Numbered from the stretch's first letter, positions 1-11,600 are shown. The stretch is DNA of 64,000 nt from Bedellia somnulentella (GCA_963576735.1 OY755196.1:9095912-9159911); one strand, 5' to 3'. The notes: generated by a model not told the origin, from the sequence alone. Numbers and translations: made by a program.

Positions 1-317
1 AAATGTAGTACAATAATGTATGTTTATTTAATAATATTTGTGTTTATGATTAATTTAACTTGATTTTTAAGATAAACTTAATATTTCAGCATAACACAAA
101 AAAAAAATGAATAAGTTTTGCGTATAACGGATAAACAACATAAGTTATTATATTTTGTAAATGAAAACAGAGTTGATCTTTAGTTAACGGCTTCTCAGCT
201 GATCATGGTATCAAATTGGTTAAAAGACGTTTGTGTATATCACTTAAATTTAACAGCTGCTCAAATTTGAATGCTCCTCAACTAACTGATCGATTTGACT
301 GACGTTTCAGTATTCGG
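1..317. other. AT-rich non-coding stretch
   Basis: No coding exon, known repeat or RNA is recognisable here. It could be the last intron or the 3' flank of ARL13, whose final exon I could not find. The right boundary is approximate because the 5' end of the following LINE-like element is not sharp. Confidence 0.4.
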
Positions 318-435
318 CTGTTAGTTAGATACACTATTTTATAAAGTTGAGTTGTGACAAGACGCCCGGCTCGATCGGACGCTACCTAGCAGCGACCGAA
401 TCAGCAAGAAATGTGCGTCATTGTGTGTTTAACCA

Positions 436-578
436 ATGGCGACCCCTGCCAGCGTGAAGCGCTCCGACACCATCCTGGTGCAGGAGCTGCTCGCAACAGT
501 GCAGAATAAACTGGACGCGATGGACGAGCTCAGCCTTGAGCAGATCTGCGCGACCAGCTACACGGACGACGAAATAAC
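436..578 (+). pseudogene. LINE ORF1-like protein, N-terminal part
   Basis: The first 47-48 codons start at ATG 436 (MATPASVKRSD...) with a GC-rich coding style quite unlike the AT-rich surroundings. The frame reaches the ATAAC duplication at 574-578, where the copia element begins, and continues in frame after its other end. The N-terminus is acidic/helical with no named domain visible. The gene is dead twice over: the copia insertion and an in-frame stop further on. Confidence 0.6.
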
Positions 579-800
579 TTTTGAAATTTAGGATATGAGC
601 TGAAATAAAACTGCAGTTGGTATTTTAACTTTTCAATTAATATATTAATCTTTTATATTATTTTCACTCGGAAGTCAAACACGAAGTGTCTACAACACAA
701 ATTTGTATAGACAAGAAAACATTATTAAAATGAGGTTTGCGTTTCTAAGGTCCGATGTATGTAGATTGATTTTTGCAAACTATAATCGATTATTTCAACA
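579..800 (-). repeat. copia 3' LTR (left copy)
   Basis: It is 222 bp long and near-identical to 6596-6817. On the minus strand it starts TGTTGAAAT at 800 and ends TTTCAAAA at 579. The bases just inside (801-817) are pyrimidine-rich on plus, so they form a purine-rich tract (GAGGGGGCG) on the element strand, as expected for plus-strand priming. Confidence 0.9.
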
Positions 801-1000
801 CGCCCCCTCAAAAATTAATCGTAATAATTATACAAACATTACATGAAAAAAAAATTCTAACTAACAACAACATGTATGACTTCCAAGCTCCTGGGGTAAA
901 CAATATTTATGGCCCAACATTTGTTGCTAAGGATTAGGGAAAACCCAGGAAAACCCTAATCAGACCATCTTAAACAATATCATACATTTACAATACACAT

Positions 1001-3471
1001 TTATTTAACTGACTCCAAACCAATTTTCTCTCTCAAGTTTTCGAAACTAAACTTCGTTAATTGTTTCGTCAACACATCTGCCAATTGTTCGTTTGACGGA
1101 ATGTAATTCAATTTAATCACATTTTTCTCCACCTGTTCTCTGGAAAAATGATATTTAATGTCAATGTGTTTGGATCGCTTATGATTTGTTGGATTATTAG
1201 CTATACTGATACAGCCATTATTATCCTCATATAATATAATCGGTTTATCCACCGATATTTCAATACTCATAGTAAGAGACCTAAGCCACAAAGCTTCCCT
1301 AACGGCTTCAAATAATGCCATATATTCAGCTTCGGTCGAAGAAGCAGCTACAGATAATTGTTTCCTTGTATTCCAAGTTATGGTACAAGTATCGAACATT
1401 TTAAATAAGTAACCAGATGTACTTTTGCGGTCACTTGTATCTTTGCCACCCCAATCTGAATCAACATATCCACTTAAAAAATTGGTATATGTATCGCACC
1501 TTTTATAAGTTAATTTTAAGTCAACAGTACCTCTTAAGTACCTAAGCACTCTTTTAAGACATTGCCACAACTCATTATTATTTTTATTAGTGTATCTGCT
1601 TAGCACATTAACACAAAAGCTTAAATCAGGTCGAGTACATAACATAATGTACATTAAACAACCAATCAGATTTCTACATGGTGCATTACAGTTATCTTCT
1701 GAATTTAAAAGCTCATAATTAATTTTACCGTCCAACGGGGTTTTAACGGGTTTACTTTCGTGCATTTTAAATATACGTAACACTTTCTTAATGTATGCAC
1801 TTTGATCTAGAGTTATTTTACTATCATCTCTAGTTACTTTTATGCCAAGAAACATATTTATTTCTTTTAAATCAGTCATTTTAAACTTACTCATTAAATA
1901 ATTTTTAAAACTAATCATTATATCCATATTAGCACACGATATAATCAAATCATCGACATAAAGTACTAAGTATATATTTTTACATATGTTTCCATTATTT
2001 AAAATATAAATGCATCTGTCAACTTCCGAATTTAGAAAACCTTTTTCTTTTAAAGCACGCTCAAAAACTTCAAACCAACACCTAGCTGCTTGTTTTAGCC
2101 CATATAGTGATTTATTTAATTTGCACACATAACCCTCTTTACCTTTGACACCCTGTGGAACTTTCATATATATTTCTTCTTTTAATTCCCCATTTAAAAA
2201 TGCCGTTTTAACATCCATATAGTGCAGTAATAAATTAAATTGATTAGCAAAAACAACTATAAATCTAAAACTAGATATCCTGGCTACTGGGGCAAATGTT
2301 TCATTGTAGTCGGTTAAATACTCCTGACTAAACCCTCTTGCTACAAGACGTGCCTTATATCTAAATGGTTTACCAAATTCATCATTCTTAATTGTAAAAA
2401 TCCATTTACAATCTACAATATTTTTATTAGCTGGTCTTGGTACTAAAGTCCAAGTTTTGTTTTCAGCCAGAGAATCTAACTCTTCATTAATAGCACTTTC
2501 CCATTGATTCCTATCTTCTAAAGTTTTTATGTCATCGTAACATTTCGGAATTTGGGATGTTACAAATTGAGCACACAGTATAATATCGTCACATTCTTTA
2601 TAAGACACAGGAATAAGACCTTTTAACCTATCACTCCTCCTTAGTTCAGTACCTAAATTCTCAGTGTCAATTATCCTACAATCGTCAGATTGTCCTACGT
2701 CATGGTTTTCTTTACTTATTTTACACGGTGTTTCGTACTCATCAGATTTAGCAATATCTGATTTTTCTATGTCAGGACTACGGGACTTTAAAACCACTGA
2801 TTTTAATACATCAGTTTTGCCACGAGAATTTTCTTCATTCTCTTCAAATTTCAGGCAAGGCCTAGAGCTCACAAAATTAGTCTCGTCCACGATTACATCT
2901 CTGACAACCACAAATTTACCACAAACCGGGTTCCAAACTTTATAACCGTTTGGTTCATAACCAACAAACACACCTTTCCATGACTTTTCATCAAACTTAT
3001 TTTTAGGTATTTTGTTATGTACATACACAGTAGACCCAAAAACTTTTAAATATTTTATTTGAGGTTTTTTACCATGCCACATTTCAAATGGTGTTTTCGA
3101 AAGTTTTATAGCTCGAGTGGGTGTCACATTAATTAAATAGACGGCTGTTAAAACAGCTTCACCCCAAAATCGCTTATTTAGTTTAGCACCATTTATCATG
3201 CAACGTGCTTTTTCAGTAATAGTTCTTACCATTCTTTCGGAAACGCCATTTAATTGTGGAGTCCGCGGAACTGTCAAATGATAAGTTATTCCTTTTTCTA
3301 CACAATATGACTTCATTTCATTAGACAGATATTCGCCACCATTGTCACAGTATAAAAAACATAATTTAGTGTTAAATTTTGCCTCACCTTTTGCAACAAA
3401 ATCTTTAAATGCTGCAAAAACATCTGACTTGTAAGTTATTAAATATACTACACAATAATGAGTAAACTGAT
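1001..3471 (-). pseudogene. copia pol: integrase C-half, reverse transcriptase, RNase H
   Basis: This is the C-terminal two thirds of a copia polyprotein. The integrase core shows the catalytic D in CDNGGEY and the downstream QLNGVSERMVRT block. Next comes the RT with MDVKTAFLNGELKEEIYM and the catalytic YVDD box (LVLYVDDLIIS), then RNase H with DSDWGGK and STEAEYMA, which are typical copia signatures. A clean stop at 1001-1003 ends the protein. Reading upstream, the frame is open to about 3471, where a small deletion shifts it out of the upstream gag-protease frame, so the polyprotein cannot be made from this copy. Confidence 0.92.
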
Positions 3472-4587
3472 CTACAACAGAACGAAATAATTTTTATCAT
3501 CAACTGTAGAAGGAGTGATGGGCCCACAGACATCTGAATGAACAACAAACAGTGGTCTTTTTATATGACTTTTATTCTTACTTTCATTGAAAGGTAATCT
3601 GCTCTGTTTCCCATTTATACAGGCTTCACATAAATTATTATCCGGCAAAACTTTTTCAATTAAATTAATGTTGTCAACCATATTATTTTTTAACATAAGA
3701 AATTTAGTGTTGCTAATATGTCCTAAACGTTCATGCCAAACTTTAAAGTTATTTTTGCTATTTTCGCAAACAGTCTGACAAACAGTGATTGGCAGAATAA
3801 AATCTACAACAATTAAGTTATTCATTGACTTACCTTGCATTATAACCTTACTGTCCTTGCTAATTTTGATACCATTTTCATCAAAAACTATACTAAAACC
3901 AGCCTGCTGCATTTTTGAAACTGACAGAAGATTGTATGGAACATCTCGGCAGAACAGTACATTCTCCAACACTCCTTGAATGCCCAAATCACTGGTTACT
4001 TTAATGGTTCCTTTTTTAGTAGCTGAAAGATATTCACCTTTTTTAGCAACTGAAATTTTTAATGGTATATCCAAAATAGAATAATTAGAAAATATATCTT
4101 CCCTGTTAATAATATGATCCGATGCACCAGAGTCCAGTATAAAAGTAATTTTGTTATGTTCGCTACTGCTCTGGTACGAACCAGTCATGAAAGCAAATCC
4201 ATGAGAATCTTTAGATGAAGTGTTTATTGCTTGAACTGTTCTAATAACGTTCGGTTTTTCTTGATTATAAAAACAGTTTTTCTTAAGATGTCCCTTACGA
4301 CCACAATGATGACATTTAATATATTTATTTTTGTTTATTCTGTTATATTTATTGAATTTAAAATTTTGCATCCTCGCTTCGTAGTTTTTATTTTGTGTAT
4401 TTTTGGGTTCTATTCTGACGGCCAATACTTTGCCACTAGTATCGGATGATCCTTGTTTTAGTTTAACTTCTTGATCCAGAAGTCTCGTTTTGACAAAAGC
4501 TAAAGTCAAGTTGTTCTCATTAAGAGTTTCGATAGCTGTCACAACTCCGTCATACGCTGGTGGTAATGTTAAAAATAAATGAGCAAT
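3472..4587 (-). pseudogene. copia gag C-part, protease and integrase N-part
   Basis: The domains read in order: a gag segment (TAIETLNENNLTLAFVKTRL), a CCHC zinc knuckle (CHHCGRKGHLKKNC), an aspartic protease with FILDSGASDHI, and the integrase zinc-binding region (WHERLGHIS..., then CEACINGKQSRLPF) ending at DVCGPI. The upstream end is cut at the TTT duplication of the Harbinger-type insertion (4588-4590). The downstream end is an early stop created by a small frameshift at about 3475. Confidence 0.9.
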
Positions 4588-5270
4588 TTTCAGCCGGTTT
4601 CACATCTGAGCATTCTAGCTCTAATCAGTTGAGTTTTTATCAAACTCTAAGTAAGTACTTAAGTTTAAGGTGTTTCACAGAACAAACACTGCTCGCTGCT
4701 ATAATGTGATCAACAAAGCATTTAGTTAAGATTCTAATCAAAATCTATGAACGTTTCAATTTACCTACAAATACCGGTAATACCGATGAAGTTATATTTC
4801 ATTAATTATATTTTATATTAATTAGCAAATTGTATCTAAAAAGTAGATTCAATAATATTTCATTAGTAGTTACATTTATTATGAGGTATTAGACCATTTA
4901 ATTAAATAAAAAATAGAAATAAACAAACAATAAAACTGGGCAACGGAACGTTGTATGTAACAAACGTTAAACGTTGTAGTTGTGATCAAACGTCAATCAA
5001 AATTATATTATTTTTTTTATTGGCGGAATCTGCCGAAGATTTTTTCAGCAATTTCGCCACAAACAGCGTGATTTAGTCTCGCATGTGAATTTTAGTTGTA
5101 AGGATTTTTATCATTAAAGCGAAAAATATATATATATAAAGAATGTAATTATGAAACAATTAGATCTTGAAGGTATTTAATCAATGGCTAAGTAAAGACT
5201 AAGTTAAGATTTATTTATATTTTGGGAAGAACATAAAATTAAAGAAAAAATAATAATGCAATCCCATTAT

Positions 5271-5377
5271 TATTAAGCTAGAGAGGTTTGTCACGATCGT
5301 ACGAAGTGGCGATCGATAGTCTCTGCCTACCCCAATGGGACTTAATGGCGTGAGTATATGTATGTATGTATGTATGA
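5271..5377 (+). mobile_element. LINE-L 3' tail nested in the Harbinger-type element
   Basis: A 107-bp copy of the LINE-L 3' end (last codons, CTACCCCAATGGG hairpin, GGCGTGAGTATATG and GTATG repeats). It is flanked by an 11-bp duplication AATCCCATTAT at 5260-5270 and 5378-5388. This is the innermost layer of the four-level nest at 318-7985. Confidence 0.9.
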
Positions 5378-5388
5378 AATCCCATTAT

Positions 5389-5813
5389 CGCGAATCCCAA
5401 CAAATTATGTCATGCTCTAAATATACATATAAATAAATTCTGGTCTCAATAGTGCTATTGCTGTTGTGACTATCCGTGACACGGCACACGGTAGCTTTGC
5501 TGACATTTGCAGTATCCCCAATGACAGCCTGGAAGCTCCCAGTTGCATAGAACCGCAGTGTTATTAACAGTTGGAGCAATGGTGATAAACAATCACTCCG
5601 TTGCGTTCTTGCTGGTGGGATCCTTCGTTGCACTTTCCTAAAGATGCTGCGCACCGATTCTTTACTGAACCTGAAACGTTCTTTAAATTGGTTTTTACTG
5701 AGCGTTTCAAAGAAATTTGGCCTGGTCCTAGGAACTCTTCGGCGACGGCGTATTTGCCTCTGAGGTATCTGCTGTGGTTCCTCTAGTGAAGATAACGATG
5801 TATCCGTAGACAT
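5389..5813 (-). pseudogene. Harbinger (HARBI1-like) transposase, N-terminal fragment
   Basis: From ATG at 5813 the protein has an arginine-rich stretch (QRQIRRRRRVPRTRP). It then has the FRFSKESVRSIF, LSPLLQLLITLRFYATGSFQ and IGDTANVSKATVCRV blocks characteristic of the DDE-4 transposase family that includes HARBI1. The catalytic DDE residues lie further downstream in the family and are not recognisable here. The frame stops at 5385, just past the LINE tail insertion, so the protein is truncated at about 140 residues. Confidence 0.85.
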
Positions 5814-6147
5814 CTTCAGAATATTGTCGAAAACAATGTGTTTATCGTCTAATATTTCACAATTATAAATTGGAGCACCGTTTAAGAAGCCGATTTCGAC
5901 AACTTAACTGTCACTCACTCAAATCTGCGATGATGACTGTTTGAGTATTGTCAAACGAGTTCAGTAACGCAAATTTCGACATTTAGGTCAGTTTTTTGAC
6001 TGATGCGCAAAATTTTGATCATTTAATCAAAACTTGATTAAATTACAATATTTCATCAAATCAGAAACGTAATTTTGGTAAGTTGGTACTTAATTACGGT
6101 TTGAGATGCTTTTATCGCTGAATTCTCAGATGTGAAACCGGCCGTTT

Positions 6148-6567
6148 GTCAGTTTCTTCAAGTTTTGCTCCTGCTTGCAATAACTCGGAAATTAGTTCAT
6201 CAAAAATGGTGATATGTTTTATAAGTGGCATATCATTATTAAATTTCATAGATAATAGTTTCTTTCGTAATGCCAACTGTGTTGCAATGCTTTTTCGCTC
6301 ATAAATAGCATCCAGGCTGTTAAAAATGTCCTTCGCTGTACTGTCTTCCTTTGCAAACCCAAGATAGGAATCTGACAGATATTCTATTATTATACTTTTA
6401 GCGAGACGATTTCGCGTTTCCCATTCATTATTACCAACCATAGGCTCTTCATCTACAATTTTTATTACATCTAATTCTTGTAGTAATGATCGCACTCTAA
6501 ATTTCCATATCGAATATTTTTCGCCGTCAAATAATTTTATGTTCCTCTTACTCTTATAGTTGTCCAT
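6148..6567 (-). pseudogene. copia gag, N-terminal part
   Basis: The start is ATG 6567 (MDNYKSKRNIKLFDGEKYSIWKFRVRSLL), only 28 bp inside the 5' LTR. That gives the copia gag arrangement: DGEKYSIWKFRVR, then the UBN2/gag-polypeptide region LRKKLLSMKFNND and FDELISELLQAGAKLEETDK. The frame ends at the TTT duplication of the Harbinger-type insertion; its continuation is 3472-4587. Confidence 0.9.
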
Positions 6568-6577
6568 ATTTCAAGCG

Positions 6578-6595
6578 CTGTCTGGGCCAATAACC
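6578..6595 (-). other. copia primer-binding site
   Basis: Directly inside the 5' LTR on the element strand is GGTTATTGGGCCCAGAC, matching the site where Drosophila copia primes from the internal half of initiator tRNA-Met. The assignment rests on remembered similarity to copia. Confidence 0.75.
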
Positions 6596-6817
6596 TTTTG
6601 AAATTTAGGATATGAGCTGAAATAAAACCGCAGTTGGTATTTTAACTTTTCAATTAATATATTAATCTTTTATATTATTTTCACTCGGAAGTCAAACACG
6701 AAGTGTCTACAACACAAATTTGTATAGACAAGAAAACATTATTAAAATGAGGTTTGCGTTTCTAAGGTCCGATGTATGTAGATTGATTTTTGCAAACTAT
6801 AATCGATTATTTCAACA
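6596..6817 (-). repeat. copia 5' LTR (right copy)
   Basis: It is 222 bp long, the partner of 579-800, with one visible substitution between them. The TSD ATAAC follows at 6818-6822. This LTR holds the promoter for the minus-strand element. Confidence 0.9.
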
Positions 6818-6822
6818 ATAAC

Positions 6823-7903
6823 CGCCGCGAGACAGTTCCTGGCCGACACCGCCGCCGTCACTGCCGTGCGCCTCGCCTCGAGGAGGGCCGACGGCAGCGG
6901 GAAAAGAAATATCCAGGACATCTTCCGAGCTTTCAAGGAGACGGATCCGGATGACATCCCCACTTACGTAGCGCGGGACCTTAACAAGCTGCCTCCAGTG
7001 ACCTTCGACCATGTGGACGTAACATCACTGTTGAAGGACATCCAGTTGTTGAAGTCCAGCGTTGAAGACATCAAAGCCTAACTCGTGGCTTCGGAACGTG
7101 CCAGCGCCGAGTTGCAGCGCGAGGTGACCTCGTTGCGAAATGCTGACGTCGCGCTCGCCCAAGTATCGCCGCCGCGCAAACGGCAGAAGCGTCCGCCACT
7201 CGACACTTCGCAACGCAGCAAAATAACTGTGACAACTGACCCAGTAAACCGCCCGGTCATTGACTGTGATCCTCCGACAACTCAGCGAATTTGTGATGGA
7301 ACGAGTTCGTTGCGACCATCCGCACCTGTCTGGAAACCCGACGCGCCATCGACATCGGTGGCTCACAAGGGTTCATTCGCACAGGTGTTGAAGTCAGGTA
7401 GCCAACCACGCTCCCGTCGTCGCGGCCCGAACCCCCCGCCACCCGCCGCGACTACCAGACGGAGGGAGGGAAAGGAGAACCGAGCCGCGTCCGTTCGTGC
7501 CGCGCCGAAGACTGTTGGAGACGACGATGGATTTACCCTGGTTGGGAAAAAACCCAAACGTCGTGCTAACAACAGGAATAAGCGTGGTACCGTCCCAGCA
7601 GCCTCGTGCCCCTTGAAGGCTGCAACACCGGTACTGGATATTTATATATCACGAGTAGCTCCACAGATGACGCACAATGATATCTTGCGTCACATTGAGC
7701 AGACGAGCCTCGGTCCCATAACCGTGCTCAACATCTCACGTCTGGAGCCCAGTAGGCCTACTAACTTTAAATCCTACTGGCTCCAGGTTCCCGCAGTCCA
7801 CGAGAAGATTCTGCTAGGAGAGAATTTTTGGCCTGAGGGAATAGTGTTCCGGCGCTTTAGGGCTGCGCATCAGAAATCAAAGCCTCTGCCTACCAAATTG
7901 TAA
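6823..7903 (+). pseudogene. LINE ORF1-like protein, C-terminal part
   Basis: This continues the frame of 436-578. It carries a conserved-looking core (TYVARDLNKLPPVTFDHVDVT, then a coiled-coil-like LLKDIQLLKSSVEDIKA) and an in-frame TAA at 7079-7081. Past that, the same frame stays open with another helical stretch, a basic proline-rich linker, and an RRM-like C-terminal part (VLDIYISRVAPQMTHNDILRHIE ... FWPEGIVFRRF) ending in TAA at 7903. Such proteins are the nucleic-acid-binding ORF1 of non-LTR retrotransposons. I recognise the type but not the family name. With one stop and the copia insertion it is inactive. Confidence 0.65.
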
Positions 7904-7995
7904 AATACTAACATAGACTAAGTTTACTAATATTATATGGACCTTGTTGTCTGATAATAAATGATTTATTATTATTATTATAATAAATATATAAT

Positions 7996-8075
7996 GAAAA
8001 TTGGTAGGAGATGTAGTTTGGAACCAGAAAAAGGACAGTATATTTTGTACCCCGTCAAAAATATTTCACCAATCG
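7996..8075 (+). mobile_element. Helitron-like fragment
   Basis: GAAAATTGGTAGGAG..., then GGAACCAGAAAAAGGACA and TTGTACCCCGTC, resemble the middle of the small Helitron at 17183-17383 (GAAAATTGTTGTGGAGG..., CCAGGAAAAGGACATAGG). No ends are preserved. Confidence 0.45.
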
Positions 8076-8204
8076 TAACCTACACAACCTTCAGGAAAAC
8101 ATAGTCTGTGTATCATCAACATCACGCTTATATTCAATTCAAATGATAACACTGTACATGTGAATGCGGAGCGGAATACTAGTAAATACATAAATAACCA
8201 TGAG

Positions 8205-8454
8205 AATGGATGATAGAAAATTGGTAAAAGGGATCTATAGAACTAGTGTGGATGGTAATGTTAGTAGAGGACGACCAGGGAGAACACAAAGGCTGGCGTC
8301 CGAAGTATGAAGAATAAAAGAGCATGTATGAAAAGATTGATGGATGTAAACGAAGCTAGAGAGGTTTGTCAGGATCGTACGAAGTGGCGATCAATAGTCT
8401 CTGCCTACCCCAATGGGAACTAATGGCGTAAGTATATGTATGTATGTATATAAA
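8205..8454 (+). mobile_element. LINE-L 3' fragment with internal deletion
   Basis: It resembles the last 300 bp of LINE-L (GGATGATAGAAAATTGGTAAAAGG..., GGCGTCCGAAGTATGAAG, GAGGTTTGTCAGGATCGTACG). The hairpin and GTATG tail end near 8454. Part of the coding block after GGACGACCAGGGAGAACACA is missing. Confidence 0.85.
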
Positions 8455-8554
8455 TAACATCCAAACCAAAGAAACACGCATTCATATTCATCATATTTTT
8501 TCTATCGCAAAGAGCTGCTTCAAAAAAGCAAAAAGAGTTTAAACATGAACTTAC

Positions 8555-8687
8555 ACTTATCCCCCGATTTATCAGTGTAGGTGGTATCGAGTTGTTTCAT
8601 CGTGTGTCTCGCCCAAGTGTTGGACCCATCGTTGTGGGGGGTGGCTAGTGATGCCGTTTCTGTCGTGTCGTTTGGGGGTAATGGCGC
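8555..8687 (-). CDS. Arl13b: ARL13 exon 4
   Basis: The acceptor CTTCCAG (CTG on plus, 8688-8690) precedes GCGCCATTACCC; the donor GTAAGT is at 8549-8554. The exon encodes [20 protein letters not shown]..., matching the proline-rich tail of the family after KYK. It ends after 44 codons plus one base, so at least one more exon is required. Confidence 0.75.
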
Positions 8688-11600
8688 CTGGAAGAAAGGG
8701 GTAAAAGGGGAGATGTTTAATGAGGTCTGAAAGAAAATGTAATAGGGTAGATGTGTAATGGGGGCTGAAAGAAAAGGTAAGAGAGCAGATGTGTAATGGG
8801 GGCTGAAAAGGGAAAGGATGGATGCATTTGAATTGGAACTAAAATAGATAGAGTTTCATACAGTTAATCCATCAAAAGCTTTTATTTAAACTAGGTACCT
8901 CAGTAGGAAAAGCTCGTTCTCTCTTGCAAAACGCATGGTTATAAATCGTGAACCATCGTCTACTAAATTTGTAGTTGTAAAATATATTTATTAATTTATT
9001 AATATGGGCTACCACACCCACACCCCTAAATGTAAATAATAAAAACCAACAACGGAATAGCGACATGATAGTCCAGTGGGTAGAACACCCGCCCGAAAAC
9101 AGAAGGGCGTGAGTTCCAATCCTGGGACGGGCCTACACCAATTTGTCTTTTCTAAAGTCATACGTGTGGTTAATTTATCATGGTTGTTAACGGTGAGGGA
9201 AAACATCGTGAGGAAACCCACATGGCTGAGTTGTAGTTAGTCATGTGACAGTGTATTCGTACAAAACGGCGATAGGCCTGCCCCCTATCACGTGAATACA
9301 CTGTCTAAGCAAAACGTGGGTACCTCCTCTGGACACTAGATGGCGCTTGCCATGTGAGTTCAGAAGTATTGGTACCACTGCCAACCCCTTCGGGGATAAA
9401 CGGCGTGAACGTTTATGTTATGTTATTATATGTCAACAACGGAACTCACCTTATATTTCCTTACCAAAGACGGACTCGACTGTGGCTTACACTGAAAATC
9501 TATATGCATCTGACTGACTTTCTGCCTCAATATCGGCGACAGCTTCCTAAACTCTCCTCTCGGCTCTAACTCTATTTTGGCACTTTCACACTCCGAACCA
9601 CTGGGCTGTCCAAAAAGCGGTGATAATTTCGGTTTAGCATCTCCACTAGTGTTATCCGATTCACATTCTAGTGTTACTGTGGTATCTAAAGTATTATTTG
9701 CATGTGTTATGGGTTTCACTATTATGACACCGGATTCTAGTTTATCCGGAGTAGATTTCCGACTTAGAGACTCATATTTTGGGTTTTCGAAGCCGGTTTG
9801 AGTTGCCATGTCATCGTTTGAGCAGATGTATGTTTGAGATGCTTGGTTTGAAGATTTTTGGAGGATACGCTTTCGCCGTTCTAATTCCGCGTGTATGTCT
9901 GTTTGCACTCTCAGGTTTATGTCGCCGTAACGACGGACTATGTAGTTGAGTAGCCAGTGGTACCCCTTTTTGAGGCCTGGGTCGATTTTCTTTGTGGTTA
10001 CCGATGCTGAATATGATTCTACTAATGTAGGGCAGCGATATCTGTGAAATGTAAGTATTTGGTATTAATTAACAGTGCATTTGTCTCCTTGGTCTATCGG
10101 TAAAATACTGGGATTACAATCCGGGGTCTCGGCTATTATTCCCGGCGAAATATTTAATCGCGAGAGTCTAAGTAGGTTAATGCCAAGCATTATGATTATA
10201 TTATTTTGTATGAACAGCAGTTGACTTTCCTCAAAAATAAATAAATAAATAATCAATTAAATTTGTATGGATTAATCCCAATTTGGTATGACTTTGGAGG
10301 TTTAAGTCACCTGGTTACTTTAAAATTAAAATTACTCAGCTCTTCGGAAAGCACTTTAAGCCGACAGTTCCGGCTACTAACACGGTGGTAGTCGTTTGTC
10401 TGCCAACCCGAACTAGGCCAGCGTGGTGGCCTATGGCCATAACAGACTACATTATTTCCATTTATCATGGTTGTTAACGGTGAGGGAAACATCGTGAGCA
10501 AACCCACATGGCTGAGTTGTACTTAGTCATGTGACAGTGTATTCGTACAAAACGGCGATAGGCCTGCCCCCTATCACGTGACTACACTGTCAAAGCAAAA
10601 CGTGGGTACCTTTCTCTGGACACTAGATGGCGCTGCCATGTGAGTTGCTGCCAAGTATTGGTACCTCTGCCAACCCCTTCGGGGATAAACGGCGTGAACT
10701 TTTATGTTATGTTATTATTTCCCTATTCGATGCGAGACTTACATGAGCTGTGCAGTGTCGGTTTAAAATAGCACTACCCCAGTTCTTCCGGTGGGTGAAC
10801 GTAAGAGGCAACCAACGGTATTGGAGCTTTTAAGGGATTTCTGGGCGATGCCGTTGGAAACCCATCACCAACAAACTTTATTTCAACATCTTGTCCCCAC
10901 GCAACTTCCAAAAGTGGCTGAAGAGTTTCTAGCTCTAAAGCTCTGGCTACCTCTTCAAGGGATTTATAGCCGTGAGTATGTATGTATGTACTGAGCTATG
11001 TTAAAAATACAATGACAAATACTCACTTATTAACTAGCGGTTCGATATTAAGTTTCTCAACCACATCGATATCATCCAGCGCCCCCTGCTTATCCTGTTT
11101 GTTAGCTAACACTAGGATTGGTTTGCCTGCAAGAGATGCTGTTGTTATTACCATAAAAAATAAATAAATGTAGGCGTCCGAAGTGTGTAGAAAAATAACG
11201 GCCAAGCGCGAGTCAGCTGGCACTCGTAGTGTTCCGTGCCATCTATCAAATGGACAAAAACTCATGACCTATATTTGAGAGACTCTTAAATATTAATTGT
11301 GTTGTGAACTTATATTATTAAAGTGAATAAAGTAACGCAATTTTCTTTGGATATTTCATGTTTACTAGAAGTTTTTGGTCTTACCATTACGGTTCATCAG
11401 AAACAGCCTGGTAAAAGGAGACCTAGTGCGAGCGCTATTTTATAGTCACTATGTTGAATGTGATGAAAATATGTTTGGTGCTAGGTATCCAGGTACATCG
11501 CCAAATAAAAACCCCTGAAATCCTAACTCGCGTCTTACGACACCCTTGGGAATACACGGGAAAACGCTATTTTTAGTTGACACTACACAGCTTGAAAATA

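Larger units (their letters stand above)
4591..6144 (-). mobile_element. PIF/Harbinger-type DNA transposon nested in copia gag
   Basis: Terminal inverted repeats CAGCCGGTTTCACATCTGAG (4591 onward) and its near-complement ending at 6144 bound a 1,554-bp insert. A 3-bp duplication, TTT (4588-4590 and 6145-6147), matches the 3-bp target size of PIF/Harbinger. Inside is the N-terminal half of a HARBI1-like transposase on the minus strand. The element is shorter than the roughly 3 kb usual for full elements and itself carries a LINE tail (5271-5377), so it is a decayed, internally shortened copy. Confidence 0.85.
579..6817 (-). mobile_element. Ty1/copia LTR retrotransposon
   Basis: Two 222-bp LTRs (579-800 and 6596-6817) differ at one base that I can see (T/C near 613/6630). 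They flank gag, protease, integrase, reverse transcriptase and RNase H coding on the minus strand. The 5-bp target duplication is ATAAC (574-578 and 6818-6822). The primer site beside the right LTR (5' LTR for this strand) reads GGTTATTGGGCCCAG, like the internal tRNA-Met half-primer site of Drosophila copia. Gag-pol is broken by a DNA transposon at 4591-6144 and by a frameshift near 3475, so this copy is not autonomous, although the LTRs indicate recent insertion. Confidence 0.93.
318..7985 (+). mobile_element. ORF1-only LINE-like element, split by a copia insertion
   Basis: A GC-rich 5' leader leads to an ATG at 436. The reading frame runs to 578, is interrupted by a 6.2-kb copia element, and resumes at 6823 in the same frame. 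It ends at 7903 and is followed by a short AT-rich trailer with AATAAA-like signals and a TTATTATTATTATTA tract near 7964-7980. No reverse transcriptase ORF follows, so this resembles a half-LINE that encodes only the ORF1 RNA-binding protein and is copied by another element's machinery. The 5' boundary is approximate and I could not find target-site duplications. Confidence 0.6.

Noticed and set aside
9060..9135. tRNA gene at the head of SINE-A
   Set aside because: Only A- and B-box-like stretches; arms do not pair and it is followed by the SINE body and tail.
10065..10256. 63-codon minus-strand ORF in ARL13 intron 2
   Set aside because: Low-complexity AT-rich frame; the true exon boundary is at 10041.
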